A stretch of 52,320 nucleotides of DNA, from the NCBI GenBank assembly GCA_003427395.1, contig BFEA01000596.1:502813-555132 (forward strand), in the 5' to 3' direction. The stretch is from Chara braunii (Eukaryota; Streptophyta; Charophyceae; Charales; Characeae). Shown piece by piece: positions 31,130-41,713 of the stretch. The translations under genes and the position numbers were made by a program. The notes beneath the pieces were generated by a model. That model worked only from the letters and a program-made list of their open reading frames with translations, searched no databases and was not told the DNA's origin. Positions within the stretch are counted from its first letter, which is position 1; each line of letters begins with the position of its first letter.

Positions 31130-31477
31130 TACTCAGTTCATCTGTTTCGCCTATCTGTTTGATTCAGGGTGATTCCCTGACTTCATCTGCAGTTTGGTAC
31201 CCATCTGTTGGGCAGTGTTTTGCCACAGTTCGCTTGTAAAGCGAACATCCCTGTCGCTGACAATAGACTTGGGCAAGCCAAAGTCTCGCACCCAGTTATC
31301 CATAAACAATCTGATGACGTAGTCAGTTTTAGTGGTCTCTGGCATAGCGAGTAGTCTTGCATACTTGGAAAAGCGATGTACTATAACGAAGATGTGTCTC
31401 TTTCCAGTCCTGCTGGTCACAAGAGTATCCATGAAGTCCATGGACACACTTTGACCAGGACCTTCAGGAATCGCCAA
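31130..31477 (-). pseudogene. Gy-C integrase catalytic core, catalytic Glu lost
   Basis: 'SVSMDFMDTLVTSRTGKRHI' carries the first catalytic Asp and 'SIVSDRDVRFTSELW' the second. At the third catalytic position the codon is AAA (Lys; plus-strand 31145-31147) where GAA (Glu) is expected in a GQxE-type motif. TAG (31151-31153) and TGA (31133-31135) stops flank it. All three changes are of the kind produced by C-to-T or G-to-A transitions. Confidence 0.8.
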
Positions 31478-31561
31478 GGGCTTGATAAGCCCAAGCGGAG
31501 CCTGAGTCCTAGGGTTGTCCCGTTGGCAAACCTGGCATGTTTCAACGTATCTCTTAGCATC

Positions 31562-31966
31562 TTACATCATAGATGGCCACCTGAATCTCTGTACTAAATT
31601 AGCTGAAGTCTTCTTATAGTGGAAATGACCAGTTGCATCATGACACTCGCCCAAAAACAAACTATGCAAAGACTCTCTATCAGGTACACACAGTCTTTTA
31701 TTCCCAGCCTTTTCAAGAAATAGCAAGCCATCAACCACCGTAAATTCATCATAAGTAACTTTGTCTTTAGCTTCTAACTTACGGAGGATCTCAGACATCA
31801 CTGCTTCTTCCAGACAGGCTTCCACCATAGATCGAGTTACATCCTCAGATATTCCAAACTCAGTCACTAGTGCGCCCAAATAATCTGCCCTACGTGATAG
31901 AGCATCAACCACTTTGTTATACTCTCCCTTGATTGGGTCAAGTTGATAGTCATACATGTCTATCAC
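31562..31966 (-). pseudogene. Gy-C RNase H end and integrase zinc-finger region
   Basis: 'KGEYNKVVDALSRRADYL' is the end of RNase H in gypsy elements. The stretch after it ends with the start of an HHCC zinc finger ('ECHDATGHFHYKKTSANL'); the two Cys ('YVETCQVCQRDN') follow after an in-frame TAA at 31562-31567. This finger precedes the integrase core. Confidence 0.75.
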
Positions 31967-32014
31967 TTGAATCCACCTTTTGAGTGCAACGGAGAGTACA
32001 CGTTGAGTCTTGAT

Positions 32015-32400
32015 CTAGCACAAAGTCTCATGGTCAGATTTAAAGTAAAAGAATCTGCCTAGGAGATAGTGTCTCCAATGGACCAGCGCTCTATAGAGGG
32101 CATAAAGCTCACACTCATATGTGGATTTGGCTAGCTTTTGAGATGGCATCGTTTTGCTTATGTACTCGATAGGCCTTAACTTATTCCCCTCCTTTTGCGC
32201 AAGGACCGCACCTATGCCATGTTGGCTGGCGTCTGTGGTCACTACAAAGGGTTGTTCAGGATCTGGAAGTTTGAGGACTTCACAGTCTGTCAGGGCATAC
32301 TTTAATTTCTTTAAGCTTGCTTCACACTCTTCGGTCCACTCCCAAGGGGTGTCAAGGCGGGTTAGATCTGTTAACGGGGAGCTATAGCAGTATAGTTTGT
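32015..32400 (-). pseudogene. Gy-C RNase H domain
   Basis: 'TTDASQHGIGAVLAQ' (first Asp), 'STYECELYALYRALVHWRHY' (Glu) and 'FKSDHETL' (Asp) give the RNase H acidic residues in order. A TAG stop directly after SDHETLC ends the open frame at 32015. The domain degrades the RNA strand during replication. Confidence 0.8.
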
Positions 32401-32440
32401 AACAAACGGACGATAGTAGCCCGTCATCCCCAAGAACTGT

Positions 32441-33265
32441 CTAAGGTCTGGGCCAGTCACGTATGCTGGCCACTTTGGCATCGTCCGGGCTCAACCCATC
32501 CGCTGAAATTTCATGACCCAGGTACAAGATCTTGGTGCGACCGAACTCGCATTTCTCCAAGTTGACCTTGTACTGGTGCTGCCTTAGGAGACCTAGCACT
32601 ATTTTCAAGTGCTCAACGTGTTCCTCTACAATCTTACTAAAGGTAAGGATATCGTCTAGGTACACGACGATAAACTTGTCTAAGTAATCATGAAATATTT
32701 TATTCATCGCGTGCTGGAATGTCCCAGGTGCATTGCATAGGCCCAAGGGCATCACCACAAATTCGTACAGACCGTACCTGGTCTGAAAAACAGTTTTGTG
32801 ATGGTCCTCAGGTCTAATGGCAATTTGATGGTATCTGGACTTCAGATTTATCTTGGTGAAGTACCGACATCCCTGCACTCTATCCAATAGGTCGTCGATG
32901 CGGGGTAGGGGCTCCGAATTCTTAACGGTGATGGCATTGAAGCCCCTATAGTCAATGCACATCCTTAGTGTACCTTACTTCTTAGGAACGAATAGGACTG
33001 GTGCGCCATAAGGGGAGGTACTAGGCCGAATCAATCCCTTCTCTTTGAGGTGGCGGCGGAGCTCATCCAACTCCACAGGAGACATCCTATAGATCCGTCC
33101 TCTAGGTACTTCGCTACCAGGGACGACTTCTATCGCATGGACAACCTCCCTTTCCACCACACCATTGGGCTCCTCAACAAGGTCTGGATACTGAACAACG
33201 ACTGCTTCTATCTTTGGGGGTGATTTTACGGTCTCCCCTTTCTCAGAGACGAAGACTAGATACAT
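32441..33265 (-). pseudogene. Gy-C reverse transcriptase, Y-L-D-D intact
   Basis: Two open stretches separated by one TAA (about 32975). The first has the N-terminal extension ('HAIEVVPGSEVPRGRIYRMS', 'GLIRPSTSPYGAPVLFVPKK'); the second has 'CIDYRGFNAITVKN', 'PLPRIDDLLDRVQG', 'VMPLGLCNAPGTFQ', the catalytic Y-L-D-D (32651-32662) and 'YLGHEISADG' at the end. Layout and length match an ordinary gypsy RT; a single stop is the only obvious lesion. Confidence 0.88.
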
Positions 33266-33280
33266 GCCCTCCTCGCGATT

Positions 33281-33730
33281 TTATTTATAGTAATATAAAG
33301 AGGATGCACATATGCACCCGTTGTTTTCCACTAAACTGCTAGCTTTGAACTTCTGCAGTCTAACGGTTTTACCATTGGGTAACTTATGAATCATCACCTG
33401 GTGTTTGTAATTATTATACTGAGGTTGAGCAACCTCGAGGTAGTACATGCCTAGTAGCATATCAAATGGCAGTTCGTCGCTAACTAGGAACGAGATCTTG
33501 TGTCTCAGTTCGCCTCCTCCATAGGAGAAGGTACATACTACGTCCTTGACATAGTCTTGGACAACCATACTGTGCTTGTTGGCTAGTGTAGAGGCTGCAG
33601 ATCTGCTAAGCCGCTGCACTTGGTCCCCTAAGCGCAGTTTGTCCACACAAGCACGACTGATGAAATTTCGTGTAGAGCCTATGTCTGCGAAGACGCCCAC
33701 TTTGCGGCCACCTACATCAACCTCTACCAC
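33281..33730 (-). pseudogene. Gy-C retropepsin with D-I-G instead of D-T/S-G
   Basis: 149-codon minus-strand frame. The active-site loop reads 'ADIGSTRNFIS' where retropepsins have D-T-G or D-S-G (codons at 33674-33685). ATA could come from ACA (Thr) by a C-to-T change. The C-terminal 'ELPFDMLLGMYYLE' is the usual hydrophobic-hydrophobic-Gly strand. The frame overlaps the end of gag by a few bases in another frame. With Ile in the triad the protease would probably be inactive. Confidence 0.8.
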
Positions 33731-35842
33731 TCACCCCTAGAACCTTTACTAATCATCGCCCAAGAGTCTCTGGGGTCCTTCCCTGACCACTCGGTTTGTA
33801 ACTCTTCGAGGGACTCGGACACATCTCTCGAACAGAGCATCGGTGGGTTTGAATGTGTTTGCAAGGCGATGGATGGGTCACTAGCCTTGTCCAACACCGA
33901 AAGAGGTGAAGGCAACATTACCACTTCAACAGGAGTAAGAGCGACTAACACTCCTGCTGGCCCGAGGTGTTTCCTTGCGAAGGGCTCGCAGAAGCACCAC
34001 CAGGGTTCGAAGATAAGCCCACCACTATTGGAGAGGCTACCTTCGTGGTGACCTTCTTGCCTCGGCAAGTCCTGGACGTGGCCATAGTTGCCACAGTTCA
34101 GGCAAGTACCCCTAGCAACTCGGTCGCTCCACACCTCGTAGTCTAAACCAAGTTTCACCCATGCGGGTGTTCCTTGGTCACCCTGACCCTTGGACTGGCC
34201 TACCCTCTGCTTCCCGGTCTCCCTAGTCTTTTCTTTAATGGGTGTCACGACTCCCCCGCCCGAAGTCTCACTAGCCCCATCCTGCTCTGCGTCTTCCCCA
34301 TAGTAAGGGAAGTCGTCAATCCCCGTTGCCTGGCCATCATGGTCGACAAACATGAGATTGCGTTTCTTCCGCCAGTCTTGGGGAAGTTTCTTCTTCCTAC
34401 CATCTATTTGACCCTGATGAGCGGACCCAAGCTTAGCCTCTATGTCCAAGGCTTTCTTGCTGAAAGAAGCGAAGTTGGACGTCGATGTTGGCCTCATCCA
34501 CCAGTTTATTCATGACGTCTATGGGCAGACATCACAAATAATATGTGACAATTTCCTGTGGGTTATAGCGCACACCAGGTACTACGATCAGACGTTCTAC
34601 GATGTCTATGACTTCCCCTACAGTCCGGTACCGTTTGAAACCGAGACTGTTGATTTTGTCAGTGGCCTTTTGACTGTTGTACACAGTCTATACGAAGTCC
34701 TGTAATGTCTGGGCCTGCCATGCATCAAAGTTTTGACCATAGCCCTACTGTTGCGCTAGACCGTTTAACCATCGTGCTGCCGATCTCTCTAAAAAGGAGG
34801 CAGCGACTATAACTTCCTGCTTTGGCCTTGTGAGCTTGTGCCTCACATAGGTAGGCACAGTCCGCACCCAGGTGTCCAGGTCCTCATCCTATTTCTTGTC
34901 GCCAAAAAAAGGTTTAGGACTCAACGAGGGAATCTTCAACATCCGCTGCATAGGCTGGATTTGCCCAAGAGATTGCTGTAGTGGCTGCATAGCCACTGAG
35001 GCAGGTTGCTGCACGCTAACCTGAGCCTGCCCTGATGATGGGACCGTAGCTGCTACCGTTCTCGATGGTACGGGAGAAGTACTAAGGACCGGACCACTGA
35101 CTGCTACTAAACCACCTGAAGGAGGCATGCCAAACATAGGAGAAAAGGAGGGCCCTACTGGCGTCGACGTCACTGTGGGACCCGCAACCGAAGGGGGAGC
35201 TACAAAGTACCGAGGCTGCCTCATCATTGGACGAGGAGACTGCAGTGCAGCCGGAATCCGGTTCTGACCGACCACTAGTTGAGCCAACACTTCCTGCTGG
35301 ACAACCTGCGTTTCTGCCAGGCATAGCAGCGAGCGACACAACGCTTGCATTGCAGGGTCTAATGTGGACTCATCCAGTGCTTCTAACTTTCCTAGCTCCT
35401 GCGTCCTAGCTCCTAGTCTAGCTTTTCTCGTTATAGCTTTTTGTCTTCTCTCTGCTGCATCTCTCAACTGTTGCCGCAACTCGTTATGAAGATCTTCTGC
35501 TTGGAGGATCTCATAATCCTCCGCCGTGAGTTCTGTTTGCTGGCTGACTTGCAAGCCATCAGTCTGACTAACAGAAACCTGCGAAACACTTCGACTAACC
35601 CTTGACGAAGAGGCCTTGGACAAGGCCTGTGACATGGAGGCGGTAGTCATTGCGGCCTCTAAGCTGGCTGCTGCTGCCCTAGACCTCCGATATGCCTCCC
35701 TCTCCCAGACTTCCCTCCGCAGCCTCCTTTCCTCTCCTGGAGCTAACTCTTGGAAAGTGATTGGGCGACTGAGAGCAGTTCTACGTGTAACTCTAAGAGG
35801 TTCCACTACTCGTTCCTCCTCACTATTGCTTGCATCACTCAT
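33724..35842 (-). pseudogene. gag: Gy-C gag, long variable N-terminus, broken zinc knuckle
   Basis: Begins with ATG at 35842. Residues 1-317 are Ser/Gln/Arg/Pro-rich with a helical Glu/Arg segment, and stop at 34889. The following frame, with stops, has the gag core ('DEDLDTWVRTVPTYVRHKL', 'FLERSAARWLNGLAQQ', 'DFVQ'-like block). A further frame (33724-34497) includes the nucleocapsid: C-x2-C-x4-H at about 34080-34110, after which one missing base shifts the frame so that the final Cys falls in the neighbouring frame. The unusual feature is the roughly 300-residue low-complexity N-terminus ahead of the gag core. Confidence 0.7.
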
Positions 35843-36198
35843 AAGCTACAGTGGTGTGTGGTCTAAACTAGAACCCACATTGAATCCTACCTCAGCATGA
35901 CACCCAACCAAGTATGATCTTCAACTACTTCTGGTCAGCCTGGAGAGAAGTAGTCAAGTGGTCAACAACAACGAATGTCAGATCCTACAGGTAACACTAT
36001 TTCTATTTTTAGATTACTCTAACACAGAATGCAATGCAGCAAGGAAGATACTATTGTATCTGCAGCTGTCTGTCAGTTGTCACCAAGTCCGTACAACTAA
36101 ATAATCAAAAATAAAAACAGTGCACCTATGGAGATGTATGCTGGATGGCAGTTGATCTAATCAGTTCCACTGCGAACAATTGCCGGACCCCCCCCCCC

Positions 36199-36258
36199 NN
36201 NNNNNNNNNNNNNNNNNNNNNNNNNNNNNNNNNNNNNNNNNNNNNNNNNNNNNNNNNN
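36199..36258. other. Assembly gap (60 N) in poly-C
   Basis: Ns bounded by C runs on both sides; probably an unreadable homopolymer. Gap length is nominal. Confidence 0.95.
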
Positions 36259-37153
36259 CCCCCCCCCCCCCCCGCTCTTTGTATCCCTCTTGAGTAGTCT
36301 CTTTGTGTCAACGCCCTGAGTATCTGGTTGAGCACCGTGTCTGAAGGTGTGCAATTCGGTCCACCCCTGTGCCCCAAGTCTATGCTAAGCCTGCCAGCCC
36401 CTGCACTTTGTTTACCCTCTCATGCAACGAGCCTTAGTTCCGGTTTGATCTGGCTGATCAAGAGGCAGTTTAAGGACAGCCCCCAAGGTCCTCAAGAATT
36501 ATTTAACGTCGCAGACAGGATGACGATCACAGCCAGGGTTCAAATCCGGAACCCGGCAGAAATATTTATAGACGGTCTGGTAAGGGTCTGTCAAAGGGCT
36601 GACATGCCCAGCATGATCTCTATTGCGCAGCAGCAGAACCAAGGACATGCGGCAAAGCATGCGTGTACTAGTCCCAGCGGGTTGGCATGGTGACCGTCAC
36701 CCGAGTGCTTCGTCCAGGGCCCTTCAGAGGCTTCGCCCGTCTCCCACCAGCTTGCTGCCCAGGAAGAATGTTGACTCTCAAGGTTGAGTGCTTGCGACAC
36801 CTCACATTCAGAGTACTCTCTCACGGTAAGAAGTAATGAAGAGGGTAGATAAGGAAGAGAGCAACGTACCTCATAATGCTGCCCCCAGCCACAGATTTCT
36901 CACCGGCAACCTGACGTGCATTTATGATGACCGGTCTTTGCCTCGGCACAACCAACAATGAAATGCAGTTCCACCTCGGCTTAAATGCCACATCAGCGAG
37001 CTTTCATCATCCAGCGTACACCCCTATGTCACTGCATAGCCTTCCTGGCGTGCCCACACGACCCTGCGCCGCCTATCGTTCAACGCCCAAGCCTTATCAC
37101 TGCCCCACTCTTCATGCGAAGCACCAGACATCTATTGCGAAGAACCAGTAAAG
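36259..37153 (-). other. Gy-C 5' leader between PBS and gag
   Basis: Untranslated leader of the element. An opposite-strand ORF (36328-36693) has protein-like composition ('MTITARVQIRNPAEIFIDGL') but no recognised domain; it may be a fragment of another element's gag or chance. Confidence 0.4.
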
Positions 37154-37179
37154 CGCAGTTCGAACCAGCTCCGATACCA
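37154..37179 (-). promoter_or_regulatory. Gy-C primer-binding site (tRNA-Met-like)
   Basis: TGGTATCGGAGCTGGTTCGA on the minus strand, three bases after the LTR end. It would pair with a tRNA ending ...GCTCCGATACCA. The first 12 bases differ at one position from the common plant initiator-Met PBS TGGTATCAGAGC. Confidence 0.85.
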
Positions 37180-37182
37180 AAT

Positions 37183-38181
37183 TGCAAGGAAAAGGAGCGA
37201 TAGCGAGATGACAAAATCCAGATTGCACAATCACATTGAAGGAAAGAAAGGATCACAGTGTCCAGAAAGCACCATTGCACCAATATAACACCAATGGAGA
37301 ATCGTAACACTGAAAACCGAATGTCAATGAGAGCTTGCTCTCGCCACCACAAACAACAGTATCCAGGCCCCTTCTCTGTACTTGGCGCTCGGCGCCCAGC
37401 CTACTCCCTACACAACTACTATCTGCCTACTAATTGACAATGCAACTGTTGACGTCAGCAGCCAACGAAGTACTTGAAGATGTCACCCAATGCAGACCAT
37501 CGCCAATACCAGGTATGTGCCCTCACATCATCACCATCATCATCCTCCTGCCTTCTTCCTCGTCTTCCACCCACGTCTTCCCTCTGTACATCCGAAGACC
37601 ACCCTGCGCCATACTGTACAACCAAGCCCCAGCCAGCTATGGAGGCTGGGCTATGGCGCTGCCCTCAGCAGCGCCCTGCTTCGTACAGGACCGCACGTAC
37701 GCAGCACCTTGCCTTAGCGCAAGCAGCAGCCCGTGAGACTCTGCGCCAGCAGCGCTGCCGCTAGCTTGCAAGTGCCCGAATGCTGTGCCTGGCCACGAGC
37801 TCTTTCCTATATCGAAGAGTTCTGGCCAGGCCTGCGGGGCTGGGCTGGGCCTCCGCCCAGAAGCTTCCGGTAGGCCCCAGGTGGCTGGGCCTCTGCTGCA
37901 GCTGCTGGGCCTCGTTCAGTTAGGCCTCCCAACTGTCTGTGTATGTTGCTGCGAATCCTGCCCAGGGCCTGCATTTCAGAAAGGCCTAGAAGGCCGTGGA
38001 AAATCTTTGCTGCTCGGGGCCTGGGTTCTCTCAGGCAACTGGCGCGACACAACTGCCTGTACCCCAAATACGAAATTGACAGCCTTGGGATTCTCGTGAT
38101 TTGTTAGGCCCGCCTTCACTTAGGGCGGGTACATTTGTATCAGGGGGTGCCTTAGGCCTGCCGAGGAGTCAAATCCTCACA
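37183..38181 (-). repeat. Gy-C 5' LTR
   Basis: 999 bp, TG...CA, aligned with 29289-30288. It shares TGACGTCA (37450-37457), the TGGCGCTCGGCGCCCAG word and plus-strand CAGGTATG (37510-37517). CAAT follows at 38182-38185. Confidence 0.92.
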
Positions 38182-38209
38182 CAATCTTTTCTCCATCAAT
38201 AATAACAAA

Positions 38210-39283
38210 TGCGAGGTTTGAGCCCTCGCAAGGCCCTCCTCGGGCATCCACACGTTTTGGGCTTAGGCCCCCAGCAAGCCTCATGCCCGCCCTAAGTGAA
38301 GGCGGGCCTGCAGAGTCACAAGAGGCCTACTTCTGTGATTTTCGTATGTGGGGTACCAGACAGTTGCAGCACGCCAGTTGGTTACAGGGCAACGTGAGCC
38401 TTGTCTGGATCTTTCCAAAAGCAGCAGCTGTGTCTTACAGTTGAGCCCACGGCTCATTCGGTTGAGGTGCTGGGCACACGCATCCAAAGCCAACAAGTCA
38501 CGCAGCAGCCGCGGACCAATGAGAATGCAGCTCCTTCGTCACACACTTGCCTTTGGGATTGCAGCGAACAGTTGCAGCCTCGTGGTCTATATCTGGACCT
38601 GCCTAAGTGCACGGGGCCCAGGCCAGTATCTGAAACTGGGCCTGGGCGCAGATACTGCGGCCCGACTGGAAGCAACTGGAAAACTCGCCCAGCCAGGCCC
38701 GGGGCATGATAAGCAACGCTTACTTTCCATAAAGGAGCGCGCAGCAGCAGGGGAGCTGGCCTGTGTAGGCAATGCGGCCACGCTGCTGCGTTGATGCACG
38801 AGCAGCTGCGCTAGCACTGCTGGCCAGGGCACGCACTGGCGCTGAGAGGTGAGGGGCGCTGCTGCGGCAGCAGGCGATGGGCAGCCATACCCGGGCTGCT
38901 GGGTGCAGAGTGGGTGTCGGCAGTGGTGGTCTTCGGGTGTCGGGGGTGCACACTGTGGGGGTTGAGGAGTGAGGAGAGAGGAGAGAGATACGTACCTGGT
39001 GTATGCTGGCAGTCTGCATGGGTGACGTCGTCACGTACATTGCTCTTCTAGAGTAGGCTGAGCAGGATACGCTGGGCACTGAGCGCCAATCAGGAAGAGC
39101 GACATTGGATACTATGTTGATGTGGCGAGAGAGAGTCGACGTCGACATTCGGCTTCATTGTATTGCTCTTATTTGGCTGTATCTCTGTGCATCGTGCTTT
39201 CTGCTTGGTGTATGATTCTCTGGACTACCTCGTGATTTTGCAATTTGGATTTCTGTCTATCGCTCTCGCTCACATTCCTTGCA
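38210..39283 (+). repeat. Solo LTR related to Gy-C, opposite orientation
   Basis: Starts TGCGAGGTTTGAGCCC and ends CACATTCCTTGCA; these correspond to the reverse complement of the Gy-C LTR ends (TGTGAGGATTTGACTCC and CTCATTTTCCTTGCA). Shared internal blocks are CCCGCCCTAAGTGAAGGCGG, TTTCGTATNTGGGGTAC, CGCCAGTTGG and TGACGTCG (39023-39030). CAAA flanks both sides (38206-38209 and 39284-39287), so this looks like a solo LTR left by LTR-LTR recombination. Length is 1,074 bp. Confidence 0.8.
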
Positions 39284-39315
39284 CAAACTCTTTTGTTTGT
39301 CTAAATAAGTATACG

Positions 39316-39484
39316 CCTGTTAAACTTTTTTTGCTACTTTTTTAACAGGCAGATTACCATAAAAAATAGATAATTTTTTAATCGCTTGTAATGTATGTTG
39401 AAATTCACTGCTAGTTTTTTAACAGGCAGATTACCATAAAAATAGATAACTTTTTAATCGCATGTAATGTATGTGGAAATTCAC
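39316..39484. repeat. 77-bp tandem repeat with inverted GCCTGTTAA words
   Basis: AACAGGCAGATTACCATAAA occurs at 39344 and 39421, each followed by ATAGATAAYTTTTTAATCGC and ATGTATGT. GCCTGTTAA at about 39316 is the inverse of TTAACAGGC at 39342-39350. Confidence 0.75.
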
Positions 39485-39570
39485 CAGCCTGCCTTGTTTT
39501 TTTTTTGAGCCTTCGGAATAATTCTTTTTTTGTTTTTGGGTAAGTTTTTTTGTTTGCCAAACATTTTCCC

Positions 39571-39723
39571 AGGGGGGGGTGGGGGGGAGAGAGGGGGGGA
39601 GAGGGGGGGCGCGCTTGTTAGGGAGTGTTAGGGGGGTGTTTGGGGGNGTTTGGCGGGGGGTGATGGGGGTGTTAGGGGGGTTATGTAGGGGATATGGGGG
39701 GTAGCTGGGGAAATATTTGGGGG
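39571..39723. repeat. G-rich tract with G-quadruplex potential
   Basis: Many runs of 4-8 G separated by short loops, with one N at 39647. No coding signal. Confidence 0.8.
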
Positions 39724-39743
39724 TTATGGTGGTGTTGGTTGCT

Positions 39744-39950
39744 TTCTTTCTTTTTTTTTTTTTCTTTCCGGTGGGGTGCTGACAACTGCCGACCGGTAGG
39801 TGCCGGCAGGTGGACTGGCCGGCTGGTGGACTGGCCGGCTGGTCGGCCACCGACCAATTGGGGGGCGCCGTCTGTCGGCGTGAACACACTGATCCCAGAA
39901 CAAATTTTCAAAGGGAGTGCCCTTGACCACTGAGCCAGACCTGCGACCCT
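39744..39950 (-). mobile_element. tRNA-headed SINE (minus strand)
   Basis: Read on the minus strand, the head has an A box (GTCTGGCTCAGTGGTCAAGG) and, about 50 nt on, a B-box-like GTGTTCACGCC. A GC-rich body follows, with a 16-bp tandem unit containing GGCCGGC. It ends in an A-rich tail (T-rich 39744-39768 on the plus strand). The head resembles the D arm of a class with a long variable loop (Leu/Ser type). No clear target duplication was found. Confidence 0.6.
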
Positions 39951-40504
39951 TTTTTTTTTCTGGGTGCCTATTTCTCCTGTACGCCACACATGCAATAACC
40001 CGTGCCATATGTCTCGTGGAAAGACTGAGGGCCAACTCGGCCGCCCTCAGCCCAGGCCAAAACAGGGGTAAAGACCCCACACGAACATTCAGGGCCTGGA
40101 CGTGAGACAGTTGACGTTTGTCAACTGCCTTGACCCCAACAGTCAAAGTCCAAAGGTACCCAGTCCAGGCCGCCGGTCAAGCACACACACTTGTTTGTAT
40201 GCAGGTACCCAGACAGCATAAGGTCCAAGGGGAAAGTCTGCAACTGTACGATCCAGGCCTGCAGCTGTGACTCAATCTGGACGACTGAGGGAAGGAGACC
40301 CGAGGCCAGAGAGCCTCAACAAATACTACTTAAAGACTAGCCTCGAGGTGGTCAGCATTCAGTCTTGCTATGCTGGTTCGACACTGGCTTGACATTGACT
40401 AGACGCTGGCATTATGCTAGCGCGACGCTGGCTAGACGCTGGCTGTGCATCAGTGCTGCGGACGACCACATGAGGTGGAGGCAGCGTGCTGGCATTGTAT
40501 GCCA
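39951..40504. other. No recognised gene
   Basis: Non-coding; no motif beyond short CTGGCTNGACGCTGG repeats near 40380-40445. Confidence 0.5.
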
Positions 40505-40865
40505 GGCTTGCTGAGGTGGCATGCTGATGTGGTGCTGCCTCTGGTCTACGTGGCATGCTGACATGGCGCTGCCTCTGGTCTACGTGGCATGCTCACGTGG
40601 CGCTGCCTTTGGTATATGTGAAGCTGCTTCTGGTCTACGTGGCATGCTGATGTGGCGCTGCCTCTGGTATATGTGGCGCTGCTTCTGGTCTACGTGGCAT
40701 GCTGACGTGGCGCTGCCTCTGGTACATGTGGCGCTGCCTTTGGTCTACGTGGCATGCTGACGTGGCGCTGCCTCTGGTACATGTGGCGCTGCCTTTGGTC
40801 TACGTGACATGCTGACGTGGCGCTGCCTCTGGTATATGTGGCGCTGCTTTTGGTATACGTGGCAT
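40505..40865. repeat. Minisatellite: GTGGCGCTGCCTCTGGTYTACGTGGCATGCTGA-type
   Basis: Five or more copies of a compound unit of roughly 55-60 bp made from GTGGCGCTGC, TCTGGTMTAYGTGGC and ATGCTGACGTGG words. The open frame across it is periodic and probably not a gene. Confidence 0.85.
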
Positions 40866-41713
40866 TGCTATTGGTCTACATCGTTGATGTGGCATGTGCC
40901 ACCTGTCTTGGTTGCTGACGTGGCGTTGTCCACGCTGTCTACATGAGGTGACTGGTTGCGAGGGAGAGGAAGATTGGGATCTGTGGTTATAGAGGATCGG
41001 GTACTCACTTGTGGCTGACGTCGTCACTGGACATTTGCTGTGTCTTCAGAGTCTTCATGAAAGAACGTGCCACGTGGCACTACTGTATGAAACCAGGATT
41101 ATTCTTATTATCATTGATGATGTAGTGTGGAGCAGCCCGGAGAAGGAGAGGGATCAGAAGGATTCTGTGTATTCTCTCTTCCTCTCCTTTGTCTATTCTC
41201 CCTCCACACTCTTCTATTTTGGATAATGAGATGCTGTTTGTGATATCACTTCACGATCTGGAGATTTTCAGACAGATATTGAAACTACTGTTGATTGACG
41301 ACTTCTGGGTATCTATCAGACTGGGTTCATTACACACATGCTGTGCGCCGCATGGATCTGGTGCGCTCACGCGCTGTGTGTGGGCAATTGTTCGCACGGC
41401 ATGCGCTTGCAGGTATGGGAAGAACTGGATGGAACATCTTGTCTAGTTATTGGAGAACTTTTTGGAACATCATGTCCAATTGTGCAACTTTTCAGAAGAT
41501 ATTGTCCAATTGTGCAACTTTTCGGAAGATCTTGTCGTGCTGTTGAAGAAATTGTAGAACTCGGAGAATTTTCCGGAACATGGAAGATGTTTTTGAATGA
41601 TCTGGCCCAGTTTGGGAACAACTGTTTGGAAAATCTTCTTTTTTTGAAATATTTGGCTGGGCTACCAACCGGGATGCTTGGGCCAGGATTGGTCGAAAAA
41701 AGAAAGAAAGAAG
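40866..41713. other. LTR-like fragment, short repeats, no gene
   Basis: TACTCACTTG followed by GGCTGACGTCGTCAC (41002-41026) resembles the conserved block of the nearby solo LTR (TACGTACCTGG...GGTGACGTCGTCAC), so a decayed LTR may end here. A 30-bp unit beginning TGTCCAATTGTGCAACTTTT is repeated at 41473 and 41503. Confidence 0.45.

Larger units (their letters stand above)
29289..38181 (-). mobile_element. Gy-C: structurally complete Ty3/gypsy chromovirus (minus strand)
   Basis: Two 1-kb LTRs bounded by TG...CA, a primer-binding site, gag, protease, RT, RNase H, integrase with chromodomain-like end, and a polypurine tract, flanked by a 4-bp duplication (CAAT). Total length is 8,893 bp. Coding parts are interrupted by several stops and shifts, and key catalytic residues are altered, so this copy is not autonomous. 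The two LTRs differ at roughly 1 in 20 positions by eye, so the insertion is old. A 60-N assembly gap flanked by poly-C lies in the leader (36199-36258). Confidence 0.92.

Noticed and set aside
36328-36693. Host gene in the Gy-C leader
   Set aside because: Located between PBS and gag of the element and antisense to it, next to an assembly gap; protein-like wording is not enough to call a gene.
40505-40865. Membrane-protein-like ORF of 79 codons
   Set aside because: Periodic translation of a minisatellite unit; no start context or homologous domain.
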